DNA of 37,789 nt from Acetobacter fallax. GTDB lineage: Bacteria > Pseudomonadota > Alphaproteobacteria > Acetobacterales > Acetobacteraceae. Every line of letters starts with the position of its first letter. Within the stretch, counting starts at the first letter, position 1. The stretch covers positions 1 through 37,789 of the forward strand of contig NZ_WOSX01000032.1 in assembly GCF_011516735.1 (NCBI RefSeq), given 5' to 3'. This document shows positions 16,921 through 24,638 of this stretch, in pieces. A program made the translations under genes and the position numbers. The notes beneath the pieces are model-generated. The model was not told the DNA's origin. It was given only the letters and a program-made list of their open reading frames with translations, and searched no databases.

Positions 16921-18513
16921 TCAGAGTGTCGCCAGAACCTTGAGGCCTACAAGAATTGCATTGGGAATGACCGAAGTCTCTCCGGGACGCATCATGTATT
17001 CAAAAACAGGCTGAGCGATGAGACCAGGGATGACGGGAATACCATAATAGGCCTCCAGTGTGGCGGTGTGAGTTTGCGGGCCGTTCACAAATGCGCCCAT
17101 GGAATCACCGGCCATCTGGCGAAATCTTTGTCCCAGCGTCAGGTTGGGACTGATCTGATAGTATGAATACATCACACCCAGGCGATCGAAAGGACGGTAA
17201 GGAAGAATTCCGAGCAACGATGCCCCGACATAGAACTGATCGGAAAATGCGGAAACACTGGGCGTGTTATGGATATATCCGGCCAGGAGATAACCGCCGG
17301 CCATCTGGTGGTTTCCACCTTTCCGGTAGACCATCTGATCGGCTTCAAAATAAAACGTATCACGTGGACCGCCTGGGTGAGCACCGATCCGGGAGAGGTA
17401 GGCTGCGGGCACTTTCCCGATCAGGTCAGCATAATGCGAGGTATCATGCCCGAAGCCGACTTTATAATGTCCTGGCAGGTTTTGAGGCCCCAAAAAGGGC
17501 TCCCATGTCAGTTCGACAGGCAGCATGACCCCGGTGGCGTGTTCAGCACCCCAGCTCCAGCCAGATGGATTTTCAGTCAGAGAGGCCGCCTGGTACACAC
17601 CGGTTCGCAATGTCAGATCACGGGTCGGCCGAAGTCGCACGGTTCCGCCCCAGGTCGCTTTTGGGTAAACGCTCCACCCCGCGTTCGATTTTACGCCAAC
17701 AGGCGCCGAACACTGAATCATGAAGGTGCACAACAGCACTGATGTTGCATAGGTATGCGTAAGTGTCATTCGACCGAGATTTATATTGATCGAATTGTGG
17801 TAGAATGCTTTTTCAACATACAGATCAGCAAGATGCGCCGCTCTGCCGCCGTCGAGACTATGAACCTCAGCAAGCAGGATGCGATGTTCGCCCACATAGT
17901 CATAGCTGACTTCTCTTCCTGCACGTTCCATCACAACGCCGTGCAGAAACCAGCCATTAAGGCCGAGAAGTTTCCCCAGATCAAAACGTGTCGTCAGAGT
18001 CAGTTCATGAGCGTAGTCCATGCCCTTTCTGATCCCGCCACCTACGTTTGCCAGACCTTCGCCCTTATATGAAAACTGGAAGCTGAAACCGCGATTCTGC
18101 AGCCATTTTCGTACAGGAGAAATTTGCGGGACAAGATTACCAAAGGTCTGCGCAGGAACATAATACCCTGCCGCGAGATCACTGCTGCGCAAAGCATCAT
18201 CATGGCGGTTCAGAAGTGAAGAAATACTTTCTGTATTAAAGAGCGCTTCCAGCTGTTCATTCGAAGTGAGCGTAGTTTTTTTCGGTCTGTTCTCTGACAG
18301 AGCTGCCGGTCCCGGACCTGTAATATTAACCACAGCCGCAGGCATGGTCTGTTTCTTTGGCTGGGGAGAAATTTCCTGCCCCCAGGCAGGAAAACCCACA
18401 ACCATAAAAAACGAGATACCAATACCCAGAACGTAACCAACATCGCTTTGACAACGTGAAGAACGGGCAGGCAGATGACTACCGGGGCTTGTCGTTTCTT
18501 TTTTTTGTTTCAT
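16921..18513 (-). CDS. OprB-family carbohydrate-selective porin
   Basis: A 530-aa outer-membrane beta-barrel. The first 47 residues are a long basic lead plus signal peptide (LGIGISFFMVVGFPAWG|QE). A Pro/Ala linker region follows, then the OprB barrel with typical strands: FSFQFSYKGEGLANVGGG, LNGWFLHGVVMERAGR, LADLYVEKAF and INLGRM, and an aromatic-rich C-terminal half with LGVMYSYYQISPNL. Such porins take up glucose and related sugars; acetic acid bacteria carry several. The start codon is preceded by AAGGCGAG about 10 bases upstream and followed by a lysine-rich stretch coded by an A-run. It has its own terminator and no sugar-metabolism neighbours, so the substrate is open. Confidence 0.85.
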   Translation of the reverse strand: MKQKKETTSPGSHLPARSSRCQSDVGYVLGIGISFFMVVGFPAWGQEISPQPKKQTMPAAVVNITGPGPAALSENRPKKTTLTSNEQLEALFNTESISSLLNRHDDALRSSDLAAGYYVPAQTFGNLVPQISPVRKWLQNRGFSFQFSYKGEGLANVGGGIRKGMDYAHELTLTTRFDLGKLLGLNGWFLHGVVMERAGREVSYDYVGEHRILLAEVHSLDGGRAAHLADLYVEKAFYHNSININLGRMTLTHTYATSVLLCTFMIQCSAPVGVKSNAGWSVYPKATWGGTVRLRPTRDLTLRTGVYQAASLTENPSGWSWGAEHATGVMLPVELTWEPFLGPQNLPGHYKVGFGHDTSHYADLIGKVPAAYLSRIGAHPGGPRDTFYFEADQMVYRKGGNHQMAGGYLLAGYIHNTPSVSAFSDQFYVGASLLGILPYRPFDRLGVMYSYYQISPNLTLGQRFRQMAGDSMGAFVNGPQTHTATLEAYYGIPVIPGLIAQPVFEYMMRPGETSVIPNAILVGLKVLATL

Positions 18514-18614
18514 TTCGACTTTCTCGCCTTAACCCTTCAACCGCTACTACGAGGGCCATATAATTCCAATCCATCCGCAGCTTTCAAAACAACCTTAAGT
18601 TTACTCGTTGCATT

Positions 18615-18740
18615 GTGAACACACTCGCAAAAATGCTGTGCCTGTTCTGCGTAATTGTAATGGATTCAGGCTGTACGGATCAGGGGCGGGATACAGTCGG
18701 GGTGCCAGATGGCGAATCAGGAGAGCCTGCACAGACGTGA
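18615..18740 (+). CDS. Candidate 41-aa small lipoprotein
   Basis: GTG at 18615 (or ATG at 18633) opens a short frame starting MNTLAKMLCLFCVIVMDSGC. This has the plan of a lipoprotein signal: one lysine, a hydrophobic run, then Ser-Gly-Cys. A polar tail rich in Asp, Gly and Pro follows. The residue three before the cysteine is Asp rather than the usual Leu, and no strong ribosome binding site is seen, so this is tentative. Confidence 0.3.
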   Translation: MNTLAKMLCLFCVIVMDSGCTDQGRDTVGVPDGESGEPAQT

Positions 18741-18845
18741 CAGGTGAGAATATTCACCTTTTCCGGAGAGATCAGTACACATCCGGATCTTACACTTTAT
18801 TGTAATTACATAATTTATACCGACCAGTGTTGAGGCTGACACACG

Positions 18846-18963
18846 GAAAGAGAGTCCCGGGGCTCTGCCCCGCACCCCGCCAAAGGTCACGGACCTTTGA
18901 AATCCGCCTGTTACTTAAACAAATCGGGTTGCAGGGGCCTGCGGTCCCTGCCGGGTCCGGACT
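18846..18963 (-). repeat. Dispersed repeat, copy 4 (inverted, internal part)
   Basis: Read on the minus strand it reproduces the core of copy 1: CGGCAGGGACCGCAGGCCCC, CCCGATTTGTTTAA, AAAGGTCCGTGACCTTTG, then GGGGCAGAGCCCCGG. The inverted-repeat ends carried by copies 1 and 2 are absent. It confirms the family is dispersed in both orientations. Confidence 0.75.
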
Positions 18964-19025
18964 GAGCCTGGATACTCTCATCTACAGGTCAATATTCACA
19001 ATCTCTTGTATTATATAATAATTAT

Positions 19026-19053
19026 TTGACAATTTACTTTTTATGCTTAATAC
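19026..19053 (+). promoter_or_regulatory. Candidate sigma70 promoter in AT-rich region
   Basis: TTGACA at 19026-19031 and TAATAC at 19048-19053 with a 16-base spacer. It reads rightward, toward and antisense to the tRNA-Ser gene. No ORF follows, so it would make a non-coding transcript, or the match is a by-product of AT richness. Confidence 0.35.
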
Positions 19054-19247
19054 GCAGCAGTATAGTAAGTGATCAAAATTCCATTAAGCAGATGGTTCAC
19101 AAATGGTGATCCTGAGACTCCGGGATAGCTTTCCCAATCATGCATCAAAAAACAGAAAATGCTCAGTACACGGAGCTTACTCAGAAACGACAGACCTGAA
19201 GGCCAACGCTTCTTAATGACTCAACATTTATAAAAGTGATGTTTAAC

Positions 19248-19339
19248 TGGCGGAGGGGAAGAGATTCGAACTCTCGATACAGGGTTACCCGTATAACGGT
19301 TTAGCAAACCGCCGCCTTCAGCCACTCGGCCACCCCTCC
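19248..19339 (-). tRNA. tRNA-Ser (anticodon GCU)
   Basis: A 92-base gene with acceptor arms GGAGGGG/CCCCTCC, discriminator G and encoded CCA (the complement is TGG at 19248-19250). The anticodon GCT (19305-19303 on the minus strand) sits in the loop of CGGTTTGCTAAACCG. A long variable arm (TACGGGTAACCCTGTA) is typical of serine tRNAs, and the T arm contains GTTCGAATC. It decodes AGC and AGU. Confidence 0.97.
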
Positions 19340-19377
19340 GCCGGAGCGTGCAATTCTGCACGGCGCCTGCGACGGCA

Positions 19378-19406
19378 CTTCTAGAAGCTTCCAGCTACCT
19401 CGTCAA
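19378..19406 (-). promoter_or_regulatory. Promoter of tRNA-Ser
   Basis: On the minus strand TTGACG (19406-19401) and TAGAAG (19383-19378) are separated by 17 bases, placing the start about 30 bases before the mature tRNA 5' end. Position and spacing support it; the -10 match is modest. Confidence 0.5.
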
Positions 19407-19410
19407 ACCT

Positions 19411-19524
19411 TTATTTGGCATACAGCACACCCGTTGCAACAATTCCACCACAACCGGTGAGAAGAAATAACCATCTGAATTTAAAGGAAAATACTATAAT
19501 ATGTTTCGTGAATTTTCTCTGCAC
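19411..19524 (-). CDS. Possible 37-aa hydrophobic peptide
   Basis: A GTG at 19524 would start VQRKFTKHIIVF and run through one transmembrane segment (WLFLLTGCGGIVATGVLY) to a TAA. There is no ribosome binding site; the frame stays open further upstream, overlapping the end of the 116-aa gene. Composition is AT-rich. It may be the eroded end of a larger membrane protein gene. Confidence 0.2.
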   Translation of the reverse strand: MQRKFTKHIIVFSFKFRWLFLLTGCGGIVATGVLYAK

Positions 19525-19561
19525 TTCAGAGGATAATGCAGACTTCAGGGTGACTGAAATA

Positions 19562-19912
19562 TCAAAGTTCGTCAGGCGACTGTCCCAGCATATCTCTGAC
19601 ACTCGCGAAGGCATATGAGGCAGGCAGGGTGGCTGACCAGTCCTGGCGCACTTTCCACCACCGTTCATACGCTGACGCCAGATCTTCAATGATACGCCGC
19701 CTGTTGTAGCTCTGAACATCGCCTCGCCGGATAATCGTCTCTTCCGTCAATGCCAGCAGAGTGCGGGCGATCTCCAGTTCCCCGATATCACAGGCATAAT
19801 GTACCGCAGCCAGAAGACGCAGCGACAGCTTCCGGACATTCACTTTTCGGGGCTGCTCCGGCTTTACCGAACCAGCATGGGAGAGATCGTCACATCTGCG
19901 ATCATAATCCAT
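19562..19912 (-). CDS. Conserved-looking 116-aa helical protein, unknown
   Basis: A soluble, mostly helical protein. The core RLLAAVHYACDIGELEIARTLLALTEETI reads like a TPR- or SEL1-type helical pair, followed by RRRIIEDLASAYERWWKVR. The composition and codon use look like a genuine gene, unlike the surrounding region. GGCGAG lies about 8 bases before the ATG at 19912. I do not recognise a named family. The gene stands alone between a tRNA and a mobile repeat. Confidence 0.6.
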   Translation of the reverse strand: MDYDRRCDDLSHAGSVKPEQPRKVNVRKLSLRLLAAVHYACDIGELEIARTLLALTEETIIRRGDVQSYNRRRIIEDLASAYERWWKVRQDWSATLPASYAFASVRDMLGQSPDEL

Positions 19913-19949
19913 TGCAAGACTCGCCGATCTTATCAGGCAGCAACAGTCA

Positions 19950-20110
19950 GAGGCTGTTTCAGAAATTTCTCCGCCAGGTGAGAACGTCCCTGAGGTGGGC
20001 GCCTGTGCAAGTTTTTGGGCACCGAAGGCAACGGCGCCCCATACGGGCCGTGAGCATCGGAGCCGGAAGGATGTCCGGATCGCTGGCAGAGGACCTTCTG
20101 AATTAGCCTC
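19950..20110. mobile_element. 161-bp MITE-like element with TCA target duplication
   Basis: Imperfect terminal inverted repeats of about 28 bp (22 of 28 matching): left GAGGCTGTTTCAGAA, right (reverse complement) GAGGCTAATTCAGAA, both reaching an inner GCCAG. They are flanked by TCA at 19947-19949 and TCA at 20111-20113. The outer ends match those of the 275-bp element at 7526-7800, but the interior is unrelated. The size is too small for a transposase. GAG ends and a TNA duplication fit mobilisation by an IS1031-group (IS5 family) transposase. Confidence 0.75.
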
Positions 20111-20116
20111 TCAGAT

Positions 20117-20145
20117 GGGCAGGGGCCAGGAAATGTCCCCTGCCC
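20117..20145 (-). terminator. Hairpin downstream of nrdB
   Basis: Perfect 9-bp arms GGGCAGGGG (20117-20125) and CCCCTGCCC (20137-20145) with an 11-base loop, about 40 bases past the nrdB stop. No T-run follows on either strand, so termination may be factor-dependent or the hairpin may stabilise the 3' end. Confidence 0.5.
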
Positions 20146-20185
20146 CGCTCGGATCACAATCAGACGATCAGGCCGGCTGGTGATC

Positions 20186-21181
20186 TTAGCCGAAAACACT
20201 TCCTTCGAACGCTTCTTCCCACGTTCCGGTTGTTGAAGCGCGACTGTATTCTGTCGACCGGTTCTCGAAGAAGTTTGTGTGCTCTACGGCATTGAGCATG
20301 TCGTCAACCCATGGAAGCGGATTACGCTCAAGGCCACCATAGATCGGATCCAGACCAATCTGTCCCAGGCGACGGTCCGCGATAAAACGAATGTAGGATT
20401 TGACCTGAGCGGCGTCGAGACCTTCCACCGGTCCGGCTTCAAATGCCAGATCGATAAAGGCATCTTCGTGCTCGACAATGGTTGAGCATATCTGAGTGAT
20501 TTCCGACTTCAGATCATCCGTCCAGATTTCAGGATTCTCATGAATGAATGTGCGGAACAACCGCGCGATGGACAAACAATGCAGCGTCTCATCACGCACC
20601 GACCATGAGACGATCTGCCCCATACCCTTCAGCTTGTTGAACCGTGGGAAATTCAGCAAAATTGCGAACGAGGCGAAAAGCTGAAGTCCTTCAGTGAAGG
20701 CACCGAACGCAGCTAATGTTTTTGCAATTTCCCGCTTATTATCGACAGAAAACTGCTGCATGTAGTCATACTTGTCTTTCATCTCCTTGTATTTCAGGAA
20801 CATGGAATACTCGGTTTCCGGCATTCCGATGGTGTCCAGGAGATGACTGTATGCGGCGATGTGAATGGTTTCGATATTCGAAAATGCCGACAGCATCATG
20901 AGCACTTCAGTCGGCTTAAAGACCTGACTGTAATGCTTCATGTAGCAATTATTCACTTCGACATCCGACTGCGTGAAGAAGCGGAATATCTGTGTGACCA
21001 GATGCTGCTCGCCTTTGCTCAGAACGCGATGCCAGTCTTTCACGTCATCGGCCAGAGGCACTTCTTCCGGCAGCCAGTGGACACGCTGCTGCGTCAGCCA
21101 TGCGTCATAGGCCCACGGATAGCGGAATGGCTTATAGACCGGGTTAGCGGTCAGGAGATCAAACTTTTCCGACGTGGGCAT
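20186..21181 (-). CDS. nrdB: Class Ia ribonucleotide reductase, small subunit NrdB
   Basis: A 331-aa diiron-tyrosyl radical subunit that supplies the radical to NrdA for making deoxyribonucleotides. Ligands match the E. coli pattern: D73, E104 and H107 (NIETIHIAAY), the radical tyrosine Y111, then the later Glu/His set in TEGLQLFASF and RDETLHCLSIARL. The C-terminal acidic/aromatic tail (TGTWEEAFEGSVFG) would bind NrdA. The start at 21181 has AGGTG 7 bases upstream; upstream in-frame codons are less likely. It follows nrdA by 183 bases containing a strong terminator, so it may be attenuated or have its own promoter. Confidence 0.96.
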   Translation of the reverse strand: MPTSEKFDLLTANPVYKPFRYPWAYDAWLTQQRVHWLPEEVPLADDVKDWHRVLSKGEQHLVTQIFRFFTQSDVEVNNCYMKHYSQVFKPTEVLMMLSAFSNIETIHIAAYSHLLDTIGMPETEYSMFLKYKEMKDKYDYMQQFSVDNKREIAKTLAAFGAFTEGLQLFASFAILLNFPRFNKLKGMGQIVSWSVRDETLHCLSIARLFRTFIHENPEIWTDDLKSEITQICSTIVEHEDAFIDLAFEAGPVEGLDAAQVKSYIRFIADRRLGQIGLDPIYGGLERNPLPWVDDMLNAVEHTNFFENRSTEYSRASTTGTWEEAFEGSVFG

Positions 21182-21286
21182 GAGCGCACCTGCAAGATTA
21201 TGAGACGATGGGTGATCACAGGGAATAAAGGAGTGCGGCAAATAATGCCAATACAAAAATCAGCTTATCTGATCATGAAATATCAT

Positions 21287-21333
21287 AAAAAAAGAACAGA
21301 AAAGCTACTGCGAATTATATAATTCGCAGTAGC
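21287..21333 (-). terminator. Strong terminator or attenuator between nrdA and nrdB
   Basis: A perfect 30-bp palindrome at 21304-21333 (arms GCTACTGCGAATTA and its complement). Read on the minus strand it is followed by TTTTCTGTTCTTTTTTT. This is a canonical intrinsic terminator 31 bases after the nrdA stop codon, placed inside what is usually one operon. Confidence 0.85.
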
Positions 21334-21364
21334 ACTTTCCGTCCTGTAACCGCCACCGGCACCG

Positions 21365-23275
21365 TTACTGGCAGGCGAGGCATTCCTCGTAATCCGTACT
21401 GCTGCTCTCAACCGCCGGGGCGGCCTGTCCTGACAGCATGATCTCATCCTTCTGAGTGACGTTACTGACGGTATCAGCGCGCTGAATGGACAGAGACCGG
21501 CAGTAGTAAAGGGATTTCAGACCTCTTTTCCACGCCATATGGTGGATCTGATGCAGATCACGCTTATGAACATTTGCAGGCAGGAAAAGATTGACGGACT
21601 GCGCCTGACAGATGAACGGCGCGCGGTCGGCCGCATGCTCGACAATCCAGCGCTGATCAAGCTCAAAGGCCGTTTTGAAAACGTCTTTTTCGTCCTGCGT
21701 CAGGAAATCAAGATGCTGGACGCTGCCTTTGGTGAGCGTGATCGAAGACCAGACATCATCCGTGTCCTGTCCTTTTTCCTTCAGCAGTTTATGCAGATGC
21801 CTGTTTCTGACTGCGAACGATCCTGACAGCGTCTTTTGCAGAAAGACATTTGCCGCGATCGGCTCGATACCTGGGCTGGCGTTTCCCGCGATGATCGAAA
21901 TCGACGCTGTCGGAGCGATGGCAAGCTTGTTGGAAAAACGCTCCTGAAAGCCATATTCTTCGGCGTCCGGGCATGCGCCGCGCGTTTTCGCGAGCTCCTT
22001 TGACGCGAGATCGGCTTCCGCACGAATCTGCTTAAAAATCTTCCGGTTCCACGCTTTTGCGATCGCGCTTTCAAACGGCACTTTTCGGGCCTGCAGGAAA
22101 GAGTGGAACCCCATGACGCCAAGCCCGACCGAACGCTCGCGCGACGCAGCATAAGCGGCGCGTTTCATCTCTGGCGGAGCGCGGTCGATGAAATCCTGCA
22201 ACACGTTGTCGAGAAACAGCATGACATCGGGAATAAACTGCTCATTCCCGTGCCAGTCGTCCCAGGTTTCGAGATTGAGCGAGGACAGACAGCAAACGGC
22301 TGTGCGCTGTTTGCCGTGGTGGTCAATACCGGTTGGCAGCGTGATCTCGGAGCACAGATTGGAGGTTTTGACCTCCAGGCCGGCGAGCTTGTGATGCTCG
22401 GGCCGCGCATTATTCACATGGTCTGAGTAAACCACGTAGGGCTCACCCTGCTCCATGCGAGCCGTGAGGATCCGTATCCAGAGTGAACGCGCGGAAACCT
22501 TGCGGATAACCGAGTGGTCCTTCGGCGACAGCAGAGCCCATTCGGAATCGTCTTCGACGGCCCTCATAAAGTCGTCCGATATGAGGACGCCATGATGGAG
22601 ATTGAGCGCTTTACGGTTCGGATCACCACCGGTCGGGCGACGCATCTCGATAAATTCTTCGATTTCAGGATGCCAGACCGGGAGATAGACTGCGGCTGAA
22701 CCACGACGCAGCGACCCCTGGCTGATCGCGAGCGTCAGGCTGTCCATCACGCGGATGAAGGGGATGACGCCGGAGGTCTTGCCGTTGCGCCCGACATTTT
22801 CACCGATGGAACGCAGATTCCCCCAGTACGAACCGATGCCACCGCCTTTGGAGGCCAGCCAGACATTTTCATTCCAGAGACCGACGATCCCTTCGAGGCT
22901 GTCGGACGCTTCGTTGAGGAAGCAGGAGATGGGCAGACCGCGCGTTGTGCCGCCGTTCGACAGGATCGGGGTTGCTGGCATGAACCAGTGACGGGAGATG
23001 TAGTCATAGATACGCTGAGCATGGGCTGCGTCCGCGCCATAATATGACGACACGCGTGCGAACAGATCCTGATAGCCCTCATCCGGCAAAAGATAACGGT
23101 TATCGAGCGTTGCCTTACCGAAATCCGTCAGCAGGGAATCCCGCGTCCGATCGACCCGAACTGCGTGGTGGCCAGGGAGTTGCACAACGTCATCAAGCAT
23201 ATTGGGCTCGAACAGGCTGCCTGCCTCTCCGGAGTGGTCACCAGAGGAGTCGATCCGGGCCTCAGACATTTCCAT
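21365..23275 (-). CDS. nrdA: Class I ribonucleotide reductase, large subunit NrdA (no ATP-cone)
   Basis: A 636-aa catalytic subunit reducing ribonucleoside diphosphates. Active-site N306/C308/E310 (NLCSE) and the redox cysteines C118 (LPISCFLNE) and C328/C329 (AVCCLSS) are present. SLYYCRS holds the paired radical-transfer tyrosines, and the mobile C-terminal CLAC regenerates the disulfide. Compared with E. coli NrdA (761 aa) the N-terminal region with the ATP-cone is missing, so overall activity is probably not switched by ATP/dATP there. The chosen ATG at 23275 follows AGGGTGAG; ATG 23269 is possible. Two NrdR boxes lie upstream. Confidence 0.96.
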   Translation of the reverse strand: MEMSEARIDSSGDHSGEAGSLFEPNMLDDVVQLPGHHAVRVDRTRDSLLTDFGKATLDNRYLLPDEGYQDLFARVSSYYGADAAHAQRIYDYISRHWFMPATPILSNGGTTRGLPISCFLNEASDSLEGIVGLWNENVWLASKGGGIGSYWGNLRSIGENVGRNGKTSGVIPFIRVMDSLTLAISQGSLRRGSAAVYLPVWHPEIEEFIEMRRPTGGDPNRKALNLHHGVLISDDFMRAVEDDSEWALLSPKDHSVIRKVSARSLWIRILTARMEQGEPYVVYSDHVNNARPEHHKLAGLEVKTSNLCSEITLPTGIDHHGKQRTAVCCLSSLNLETWDDWHGNEQFIPDVMLFLDNVLQDFIDRAPPEMKRAAYAASRERSVGLGVMGFHSFLQARKVPFESAIAKAWNRKIFKQIRAEADLASKELAKTRGACPDAEEYGFQERFSNKLAIAPTASISIIAGNASPGIEPIAANVFLQKTLSGSFAVRNRHLHKLLKEKGQDTDDVWSSITLTKGSVQHLDFLTQDEKDVFKTAFELDQRWIVEHAADRAPFICQAQSVNLFLPANVHKRDLHQIHHMAWKRGLKSLYYCRSLSIQRADTVSNVTQKDEIMLSGQAAPAVESSSTDYEECLACQ

Positions 23276-23358
23276 CAAACTCACCCTAGATTGCTCCAAT
23301 TTTCTGACAGGCACGACCTGACTACGGGCCACGAAAAACGTGCCCGATCGGCGAAAGG

Positions 23359-23405
23359 ACACAATATGCGGTAAAGAACCGACAAGCCAACACAAGATGT
23401 AGGGT
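23359..23405 (-). promoter_or_regulatory. Tandem NrdR boxes upstream of nrdA
   Basis: Two 16-base sites at 23359-23374 (ACACAATATGCGGTAA) and 23390-23405 (ACACAAGATGTAGGGT) resemble the NrdR consensus ACACWAWATNTTGTGT most strongly in one half. Their start-to-start distance is 31 bp, the helical-phase spacing characteristic of NrdR pairs. They lie 85-130 bases upstream of the nrdA start. Repression by NrdR when dATP is plentiful follows from the family. An A-rich tract adjoins at 23406-23419. Confidence 0.75.
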
Positions 23406-23455
23406 TAAAAAGAAAAAAATTGGTTGACGGCGGCGGGCTGCCGGTTCGGCCCCGC

Positions 23456-24490
23456 TCAGGTTCGGGACGACTGTGGCGCGTCGTGACCGATCAGTCCCGA
23501 CAGCTCCATTCTTCTGCGCGATTCGGCAATCCCGTCCCCAACAGCCAGCGCGGCTTCGAGGGCCCTGCGCCCGGCCTGGGCATCCACAAGCACCGGTGCC
23601 CCCTGAAGGCAGGAGGCCGCGAAAGCGGCGTGTTCCGCCGCGAGCGAATCATGTTCCTTCCATGAAGCCGATTCGCGCCGGAAGCCACCGGTGCCGGGGA
23701 GAGGCAGACCCCGCTCCCGCCCGATCATCACCAGTTCCCGCTTTCCGAAATCCGCCGAGAGGTACCCCTCCTCAGAGAACAGGCGCATTTTCCGTTCTGT
23801 TTTCAGAGAAATACGGCTTGCGGTGATCGTTGCGACGCACCCGTTTGCGAATCGCACTCTGGCATTGGCGATGTCCTCATGCTCCGAACTCACAGCGGCG
23901 CCAACCGCGTCCACCTGCTCGATGGGGCTGTCGACGATGGCCAGAATCAGATCAAGATCATGGATCATCAGGTCCAGAATCACTGAAACATCCGTCCCAC
24001 GCGGCTTGAAGGGCGCAATGCGCGTCGCTTCTATATAGAGGGGGCGCGAGATTCGCTGTGTGATGGCTTCATATTCGGCAGAATAACGCAGCAAATGGCC
24101 GACCTGGAGAATACGCCCGGTGTTGCGGGCAAGCGTGGTCAGTTCATCTGCTTCCTGAAGCGTGGCCGCCATCGGTTTTTCGACAAGCACGTGTTTGCCG
24201 GCTCTCAGCGCATCCCCGGTCAGCGGGAAATGCATCTCGGCGGGTGCTGCGATAATGACCGCATCGACCGCTGCCATGAGGCCATCGACATCATCAAAGA
24301 CGGATGTTTTCGCCTCAGCGGCGACGGCGGCGGCTTTTTTCTGGTCAGGATCGAAGACGCCGACCAGGGTCTCGCTGGCTGAAGCGGCGGATTTCAGGGC
24401 ATGAAAGCGCCCGAAATGGCCGCAGCCTATGAGACCGACACGGAGCGTCGCGCCGCCGTTCTGTTCCGCCGGAGCGTTTTTCCCGAGCAT
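23456..24490 (-). CDS. Gfo/Idh/MocA-family NAD(P)-dependent dehydrogenase
   Basis: A 344-aa oxidoreductase. The N-terminal Rossmann fold has VGLIGCGHFGRFHA (GxGxxG) and the family motif EKPM within HVLVEKPMAATLQEAD. The C-terminal alpha/beta domain has DLMIHDLDLILAI, with a catalytic-type His. The family oxidises or reduces sugars, inositols, biliverdin and related rings, so the substrate cannot be read. AGAGG precedes ATG 24490 by 8 bases. It lies 148 bases after the cluster-less oxygenase gene on the same strand and probably ends that operon, so it may act on the same imported compound. Confidence 0.85.
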   Translation of the reverse strand: MLGKNAPAEQNGGATLRVGLIGCGHFGRFHALKSAASASETLVGVFDPDQKKAAAVAAEAKTSVFDDVDGLMAAVDAVIIAAPAEMHFPLTGDALRAGKHVLVEKPMAATLQEADELTTLARNTGRILQVGHLLRYSAEYEAITQRISRPLYIEATRIAPFKPRGTDVSVILDLMIHDLDLILAIVDSPIEQVDAVGAAVSSEHEDIANARVRFANGCVATITASRISLKTERKMRLFSEEGYLSADFGKRELVMIGRERGLPLPGTGGFRRESASWKEHDSLAAEHAAFAASCLQGAPVLVDAQAGRRALEAALAVGDGIAESRRRMELSGLIGHDAPQSSRT

Positions 24491-24638
24491 ATCTTTGCCT
24501 CTGCTATCATCAATGCAGGGGCTGTCGCGGTGTGCGGCGCACTCTCTGCTCCGTCTTTCCGCGGCCCCGAGCGGGCTCATGCTTCCGGCAGACAACACTT
24601 ACCATCCGGAGAGAACCGCAAATTCCGCATGGCACCCG

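Larger units (their letters stand above)
18514..19247. other. Gene-poor, AT-rich region between the porin and tRNA-Ser
   Basis: About 730 bases with only a candidate small lipoprotein ORF (18615-18740), repeat copy 4, and an AT-rich stretch (about 18985-19250) with a sigma70-like promoter. The base composition is clearly lower in GC than the flanking genes, suggesting non-conserved or acquired DNA. The porin promoter should lie near 18520-18600 on the minus strand, but I could not pick it out. Confidence 0.4.

Noticed and set aside
19750..20199. Open frames crossing the 161-bp MITE
   Set aside because: They run through the inserted element and its flanks with no start signal or family match.
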